38,024 nucleotides of DNA from Oxalobacteraceae bacterium UBA6704 (GTDB lineage: Bacteria > Pseudomonadota > Gammaproteobacteria > Burkholderiales > Burkholderiaceae_D): positions 1-38,024 of the forward strand of contig DKJA01000157.1 in the NCBI GenBank assembly GCA_002454505.1, given 5' to 3'. Both the position numbers and the translations under genes were made by a program. The notes under the pieces are model-generated. The model did not search any database, was not told the origin of the DNA, and saw only the letters and a list, made by a program, of their open reading frames with translations. Positions 32,552 to 38,024 of this stretch are shown one piece after another; the stretch's first letter is position 1, and every line of letters starts with the position of its first letter.

Positions 32552-34366
32552 TCAGACGTTCACCGCGAACGTGGCCACCGACGACTGCAGGTCGCTGGCC
32601 GCATACTGCAGCTGGTGCACCGCTTCGCTGGTGGCTTTCAGCGATTCCACCGTCTGCTGCGTGGCGTCGTTCAGCTGCATCATGGTTTCCGTGATCTGCT
32701 GCGCGCCGACGGCCTGCGACTGCATGCCCTGCAGCACGGCGTCGAACTGCGGCGCCAGCTTCTGCACCTGGTCCATCACGCCGGACAGCTGGTCCGTCAC
32801 GGCGCGCACTTCGCCCACGCTGCGGCGGATCTCCTCGGAGAACTTGTCCATGCCCATCACGCTGGCCGACACGGCCGACTGCATTTCCTTCAGCATCTGC
32901 TCGATGTCCCACGTGGACACGGACGTCTGGTCGGCCAGCCGGCGGATCTCGGTGGCGACGACGCTGAAGCCGCGGCCCGCCTCGCCGGCCTTCTCGGCCT
33001 CGATGGCCGCGTTCAGCGACAGGATATTGGTCTGGTCGGCCACCTTGGTGATCGTCGTCAGCACGCTGTTGATGTTCGACGCCTTTTCCGACAGCGCGGC
33101 CAGCTTGGCGTTGATCGAGTCCGTCGCCGACACCATGTTCTGCATCGTCGCATCCATGCGTCGCAGGTTGTCCTGCGCGCCGGCCGTGGCGGACGTGGTG
33201 TAGTCGGCCACCGCGGTGGCGTCTTCCATCGTCTTCAGCAGCTGCGACGTGTTCGACGAGATTTCCTTCGTGGTGGACAGCACTTCCACGCTGGTCTGCG
33301 CCTGTTCGACACCGGTCGCTTCCTGCTGCTTGGCCGATGCGGCGATTTCGGTGGCCGACGTGGTTACCTGGATGCCGGCCTTCTGCACGTTATTGAGCAG
33401 CAGGCGCAGGTTGTCGAACATGCGTGCCAGGCCCTGGCCCAGCTGGCCGATCGCGTCGTTGCCGGTGATTTCCACGCGGCCCGTCAGGTCGCCCGATGCG
33501 GCCTTGGTGACGACGCCCAGCAGCGAATCGACCTTCGAACGCAGCTCGTCCGAGCTTTCCCGCTCGCGCTGCAGGTTGTCCTGGATGGACTGCGCCATCC
33601 GGTTGAATTCCGTGGAAACCTGGCCCAGTTCGTCGCGCGTGACGACATCCACGCGGGCGCCCTGGTCGCCGGCCGCGATGCGGCCCACCACGGTGGTCAG
33701 GTTGTTCAGCGGGCCCATGATCGCCCGCGTCAGCGCGTAGACGATCAGCAGCGCCAGGATGATGCACACGGCGCCGCCGGCGACCAGCACCAGCGTCATG
33801 TCGCGGCGCAGGTCGGCGGCCGCCTGCGAACGTTCGGCCAGCAGCGCGCTCTCTTCGGCGCGGGCTTCCTCGAGCAGCGTGTGGACGGCCGTGACGGCCG
33901 GGCTGCCCTGCTGGAACTGGGCCATCTTGCCGATGGTGTCGGCCGCGCCGGGCGCATCGCCCAGCTGCTGGCGGCGCACCGTCTGCGGCTCGACCACATC
34001 GCGGATCCAGGCCAGGATCATCGTCTCGATCTTCCTGGTGCGCGCCGCCTGCGTCGCATTGTCGACGACGAGCTTTTGCAGCGCATCGATGCGGGGCGGC
34101 AGTTCGGCGACTTCTTCGCGCACCTTGACCAGCCGCGCCTCGGTACCGGTCAGGTAGTAGCCGCGCGTCTCGGCCTGGATCTGCATCACGCCGTTGCTGA
34201 CGCCATCGATCCCGTGCAGCACCTGCATCGTGTGCCGGTCCCACGCATTCGCTTCGGACAGCCGCTGGAAGTTGTAGTAGGCCAGTACCAGCAGGATCAG
34301 GATCACGGCGAGGATGCCGCCGAATCCTGCGTACAGCTTGTTCTTGATGCTGAGGTTATCGATCAT
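32552..34366 (-). CDS. wspA: WspA: methyl-accepting surface-sensing receptor
   Basis: A 604-residue receptor. TM1 (about 13-31) and TM2 (about 191-213) flank a periplasmic helical domain whose QAETRGYYLTGTEARLV block resembles CHASE3 sensors. A HAMP domain (about 214-266) and a second HAMP-like unit (about 284-325) follow. The signalling hairpin tip is at 455-470 (IEAEKAGEAGRGFSVV). No C-terminal methyltransferase-binding pentapeptide is seen. In Pseudomonas, WspA responds to surface contact and leads to WspR phosphorylation. The ATG at 34366 is preferred over 34405, because the extra 13 residues would be Arg-rich and out of family. It heads the operon. Confidence 0.94.
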   Translation of the reverse strand: MIDNLSIKNKLYAGFGGILAVILILLVLAYYNFQRLSEANAWDRHTMQVLHGIDGVSNGVMQIQAETRGYYLTGTEARLVKVREEVAELPPRIDALQKLVVDNATQAARTRKIETMILAWIRDVVEPQTVRRQQLGDAPGAADTIGKMAQFQQGSPAVTAVHTLLEEARAEESALLAERSQAAADLRRDMTLVLVAGGAVCIILALLIVYALTRAIMGPLNNLTTVVGRIAAGDQGARVDVVTRDELGQVSTEFNRMAQSIQDNLQRERESSDELRSKVDSLLGVVTKAASGDLTGRVEITGNDAIGQLGQGLARMFDNLRLLLNNVQKAGIQVTTSATEIAASAKQQEATGVEQAQTSVEVLSTTKEISSNTSQLLKTMEDATAVADYTTSATAGAQDNLRRMDATMQNMVSATDSINAKLAALSEKASNINSVLTTITKVADQTNILSLNAAIEAEKAGEAGRGFSVVATEIRRLADQTSVSTWDIEQMLKEMQSAVSASVMGMDKFSEEIRRSVGEVRAVTDQLSGVMDQVQKLAPQFDAVLQGMQSQAVGAQQITETMMQLNDATQQTVESLKATSEAVHQLQYAASDLQSSVATFAVNV

Positions 34367-34471
34367 CGTGGTCTCTCGGGTGCGCAGAGTTCGTATGCGA
34401 CGCAATGTAACATTTTCCCGCCATCAGGCGAGCCGGATTTGCAGGGGGATTTTCGGCAGCGCGGCGCATGT

Positions 34472-34500
34472 AAAAAGGGCCGCCCGCGAGGGCAGCCCTT
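34472..34500 (-). terminator. Intrinsic terminator of argG
   Basis: On the - strand AAGGGCTGCCC pairs with GGGCGGCCCTT (one G-U pair) around TCGC, followed by a T-run (T5 counting the stem end). It lies 37 bases after the argG stop, so the arginine genes end here and wspA is likely transcribed from its own promoter within about 34367-34471, where I find no convincing -35/-10 pair. Confidence 0.82.
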
Positions 34501-34536
34501 GCATGCTGCAATCCTGCTAATGCTTGTTCAGCAAGC

Positions 34537-35769
<1,233 letters not shown>

Positions 35770-35824
35770 GCTGGTTCCAATATCAACTAAATTAACTAAA
35801 CGATATAAACTATTTACTGTCCTG
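35770..35824 (-). promoter_or_regulatory. AT-rich argF-argG spacer with tandem repeat
   Basis: This 55-base gap is strikingly AT-rich for the region. On the + strand TCAACTAAA (35783-35791) is directly followed by TTAACTAAA (35792-35800), a nine-base tandem repeat with one mismatch. It could hold an argG promoter or a regulator site. I see no clear ArgR box (TGAAT...ATTCA type). Confidence 0.35.
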
Positions 35825-36748
35825 TCAGCCGTCGATGCGGCCGAGCAGCAGGTATTCGATCAGCGCCTTCTGGATGTGCAGGCGGTTTTCCGCTTCGTCC
35901 CACACGACGGACTGTGGTCCGTCGATGACGTCGGCGGACACTTCCTCGCCGCGGTGGGCGGGCAGGCAGTGCATGAACAGGGCGTCCGGCGCAGCGCGCG
36001 CCATCTTGGCGCTGTCGACGATCCAGCCGTCGAACGCCTTCAGGCGGGCCGCGTTTTCCTGCTCGTAGCCCATGCTGGTCCACACGTCGGTATTGACCAG
36101 GTGCGCGCCTTCGCAGGCGTCGGACGGATTGTCGAACAGCGTGTAGCGGTCGGTGGCGACCAGCGACATGTCCATGTCGTAGCCCTTCGGCGTCGACACG
36201 TTGACGTGGAAGCCGAATACCTCGGCCGCCTGCAGCCACGAATACAGCATGTTGTTGGCATCGCCGATCCACGCCACCGTCTTGCCCGTGATCGGGCCGC
36301 GGTGCTCGTAGTAGGTGAAGATGTCGGCAAACACCTGGCACGGGTGGTGTTCGTTGGTCAGCCCGTTGATGACGGGCACCCGCGAATTGGCGGCGAAGCG
36401 CTCGATGATCTCCTGGCCGAACGTGCGCACCATGATGATGTCGCACATGCGGGACATCACCTGGCCGGCGTCTTCCACCGGTTCGCCGCGGCCCAGCTGC
36501 GAGTCGCGCGTGTTCAGGTAGATCGCGGCGCCGCCCAGCTGGTGCATGCCGGCCTCGAAGGACAGGCGCGTGCGGGTGGAGTTCTTCTCGAACACCATCA
36601 CCAGCGTGCGGTCGATCAGCGGGTGATAGATCTCGTAGTTCTTGAACTTGCGCTTGATGAGGTGCGCGCGCTCGATCACGTATTCGTATTCTTCCAGCGA
36701 GAAGTCGGCAAACTGGAGATAGTGCCTGATCGGTTTTTGTATGGACAT
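35825..36748 (-). CDS. argF: Ornithine carbamoyltransferase
   Basis: A 307-residue enzyme that makes citrulline from ornithine and carbamoyl phosphate. The carbamoyl phosphate site STRTR is at 57-61, HPCQ at 135-138, and HCLP (260-263) provides the ornithine-site cysteine. All are standard for OTCases. The ATG at 36748 fits family N termini. The frame stays open to an ATG at 36844, but that ATG falls on the -10 box proposed for this gene, so the extra 32 residues are unlikely to be translated. Its neighbour argG performs the next pathway step. Confidence 0.96.
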   Translation of the reverse strand: MSIQKPIRHYLQFADFSLEEYEYVIERAHLIKRKFKNYEIYHPLIDRTLVMVFEKNSTRTRLSFEAGMHQLGGAAIYLNTRDSQLGRGEPVEDAGQVMSRMCDIIMVRTFGQEIIERFAANSRVPVINGLTNEHHPCQVFADIFTYYEHRGPITGKTVAWIGDANNMLYSWLQAAEVFGFHVNVSTPKGYDMDMSLVATDRYTLFDNPSDACEGAHLVNTDVWTSMGYEQENAARLKAFDGWIVDSAKMARAAPDALFMHCLPAHRGEEVSADVIDGPQSVVWDEAENRLHIQKALIEYLLLGRIDG

Positions 36749-36842
36749 ATTCACAACGATGTTGCGGCAAAGGCGCTGGCGCCCTGATTTACCGTGGCTG
36801 TTGGGGGCAGGAGCGCCTTTGTTAGCCGGAATAGCAAAAAAC

Positions 36843-36848
36843 ATTATA
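36843..36848 (-). promoter_or_regulatory. -10 box for argF
   Basis: A perfect TATAAT on the - strand lies about 95 bases upstream of the argF ATG, followed by a T-run. The -35 position is poor (TATTAG at 17 bases), so activation or an AT-rich context may be needed. The leader RNA would be about 88 bases. Confidence 0.5.
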
Positions 36849-36862
36849 AGGGGTTTTGCAAG

Positions 36863-36875
36863 CCACTAATAGTGG
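36863..36875. repeat. Short palindrome upstream of the argF -10 box
   Basis: CCACTA-A-TAGTGG is a perfect six-base dyad that lies 15-27 bases upstream of the argF -10 hexamer, overlapping the -35 position. It sits between that promoter and the palindromic element and is a candidate operator. Confidence 0.35.
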
Positions 36876-36876
36876 T

Positions 36877-36979
36877 GGGGACTGTCCCTGCAAGGGACTG
36901 TCCCCTGTTCTGCTATTACTGTGATCAGTCTAAAAAATAAAAGCAACCGAGGGGACAGTCCCTTTCAGGGACAGTCCCC
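36877..36979. repeat. Palindromic REP/MITE-like element, copy B
   Basis: The left half has GGGGACTGTCCC then GGGACTGTCCCCT, including the 19-base block at 36888-36906 that is identical in copy A. The core has TTCTG and AAAAGCAACC (36939-36948). The right half has GGGGACAGTCCC (36951-36962) and GGGACAGTCCCC (36968-36979). The outer and inner repeats are mutually inverted, so the whole 103 bases can fold as nested hairpins. The stop codon of the histidine kinase begins at the very next base. No coding potential is seen. Confidence 0.75.
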
Positions 36980-38024
36980 TTAGTAAATCGAAGCCTCGGA
37001 CGCCGGATCCTGATCCGGCGCCACCAGCGGCAGCTCCAGCGTGAACGTCGTGCCGGCACTGCCGCTGCGCACGGCGATCTGCCCGCCCAGCAGGCCGGTG
37101 ACGATGTTGTAGCTGATCGACAGTCCCAGTCCGCTGCCGCCCTGGCCCAGCTTCGTCGTGAAGAACGGGTCGAAGATGCGCGACAGGTGTTCCGGCGGGA
37201 TGCCCACGCCGTCATCGCTGAACGTGACGGCCACCCGGCCATCGGTGCCGGCAGTGGCGACGAGGTGCATGCGGCCCCCATCGCGGCCATCGAAGGCATG
37301 CAGCAGCGCGTTGTTGATCAGGTTCGTGACCACCTGGCCGAACGGGCCGGGGTAGCTGTCCAGCACGATCGTATCGGGCACGTCGAACGCGATGCGGTGG
37401 CTGGACGCGCGGATGCGGTTCATCATCGTCGCCACGATCTCGTGGGTGACCTGCTGCAGGTTGAACTGGCGGCGCTGCTCCGTCGTGCGGTCGACGGCCA
37501 CCTGCTTGAAGCTGGCCACCAGGTCGGCGGCACTGTGCAGGCCGCGCATCACCAGTTCCGACGCCTTGCGCGCGTCGGCGATGAACGCGGCCAGTTCCGA
37601 GCGGCGCAGGCCGGTGCCGTTGAGGGCTTTTTCCAGTTCGTCCGTCTTCTGTTCCAGCGTGCTGGCGATCAGCAGGCTGTTGCCGATCGGCGTGTTCAGT
37701 TCGTGCGCGACGCCGGCCATCAGCGCCCCAAGCGCCGCCAGCTTTTCCTGCGACACCAGCTGCGACTGCGCTTCCTGCAGCTGGCTGTAGGCCTGCGCGT
37801 TGTCGAGCGCAATCGCACCGTAGGTGCACAGCGTGCGGAAGATCAGCCGTTCGCGCTCGCCGTACGCATGCGTGCCGATGGCCTGCACCGACATCGCGCC
37901 CAGCGTGCGGTCGCCCAGCAGCAGCGGCACGAACAGCGCGCTGGCGCACCGTTCGCAGGCGTCCAGCGTGGGCACTTCGCGGGTCAGGTCGTCCACGTAC
38001 ACTTCGCTGCGTTCGCGCACCGCC
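36980..38024 (-). CDS. Sensor histidine kinase with GAF-like domain, N terminus outside the window
   Basis: At least 347 residues are visible and the frame is still open at the window edge, so the true start lies beyond 38024. The visible N-terminal part (ASALFVPLLLGDRTLGAMSVQ, RLIFRTLCTYGAIALDNAQAY) is the end of a GAF domain. A short coiled coil leads to the phosphoacceptor block GVAHELNTPIGNSLL. The ATPase has NLINNALLHAF (N box), FSDDGVGIPPEHLSRIFDPFFTTK and GGSGLGLSISYNIV. This is an orthodox two-component kinase with no receiver at its C terminus. Signal and partner are unknown. Its stop codon abuts the palindromic element. Confidence 0.9.
   Translation of the reverse strand, partial: AVRERSEVYVDDLTREVPTLDACERCASALFVPLLLGDRTLGAMSVQAIGTHAYGERERLIFRTLCTYGAIALDNAQAYSQLQEAQSQLVSQEKLAALGALMAGVAHELNTPIGNSLLIASTLEQKTDELEKALNGTGLRRSELAAFIADARKASELVMRGLHSAADLVASFKQVAVDRTTEQRRQFNLQQVTHEIVATMMNRIRASSHRIAFDVPDTIVLDSYPGPFGQVVTNLINNALLHAFDGRDGGRMHLVATAGTDGRVAVTFSDDGVGIPPEHLSRIFDPFFTTKLGQGGSGLGLSISYNIVTGLLGGQIAVRSGSAGTTFTLELPLVAPDQDPASEASIY

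Noticed and set aside
34367..34471. Clear promoter for wspA
   Set aside because: TTACAT-like words occur, but no -35/-10 pair with acceptable spacing could be supported.
36749..36844. N-terminal extension of ArgF by 32 residues
   Set aside because: The earlier ATG coincides with the TATAAT box proposed for this gene, and the extension is absent from normal OTCases.
36877..36979. LexA-type or other SOS operator in the CTGT/ACAG words of the palindromic element
   Set aside because: The spacing and GC-rich centre do not fit the LexA consensus, and the same words recur in copy A beside unrelated genes.

Overview
The window looks like chromosomal DNA of a high-GC betaproteobacterium of the Oxalobacteraceae type (Massilia, Duganella or a relative). 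This rests on GC-rich coding throughout, the yajQ/murB neighbourhood, a complete wsp cluster, and dispersed GGGGACAGTCCC palindromes. The genus is inferred, not proven. Genes are densely packed and no gene-free stretch exceeds 300 bases. I see no rRNA, tRNA, CRISPR array, insertion-sequence transposase or prophage gene.

Left part (1-13086, all + strand). First comes a zinc metalloprotease of the pappalysin type fused to a seven-bladed lectin-like propeller, followed by a small conserved protein. They share a DRGMP motif. Then comes a tightly coupled six-gene operon of the yfa type. It encodes YfaA (DUF2138), YfaT (DUF1175, with NlpC/P60-like motifs), YfaS (bacterial alpha-2-macroglobulin without its thioester cysteine), YfaQ (DUF2300, apparently a penicillin-binding-like, SpoIID-like and HExxH composite), and two YfaP-like DUF2135 proteins. 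Read together, these proteins look like a periplasmic peptidoglycan-processing or defence complex. This is the most interesting poorly described system in the window.

Middle part (13087-25683). A DUF2868 membrane protein is translationally coupled to a DUF3482 GTPase. An aldehyde dehydrogenase and an overlapping AraC-type regulator converge on a short-chain dehydrogenase. Next are a lone DHH/DHHA1 phosphoesterase and an operon of DUF1326, DUF2182 and an EamA transporter. On the - strand, yajQ is followed by a nitronate monooxygenase, and murB diverges from them.

Right part (25684-38024, all - strand genes). A complete wspABCDEFR surface-sensing operon ends in a GGDEF diguanylate cyclase. Upstream of it are argF-argG of arginine biosynthesis, then a sensor histidine kinase that runs off the window. 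Two related palindromic elements (25685-25808 and 36877-36979) abut stop codons. YajQ may bind cyclic di-GMP, so second-messenger production (WspR) and a possible effector lie within the same 10 kb, although in separate transcription units.
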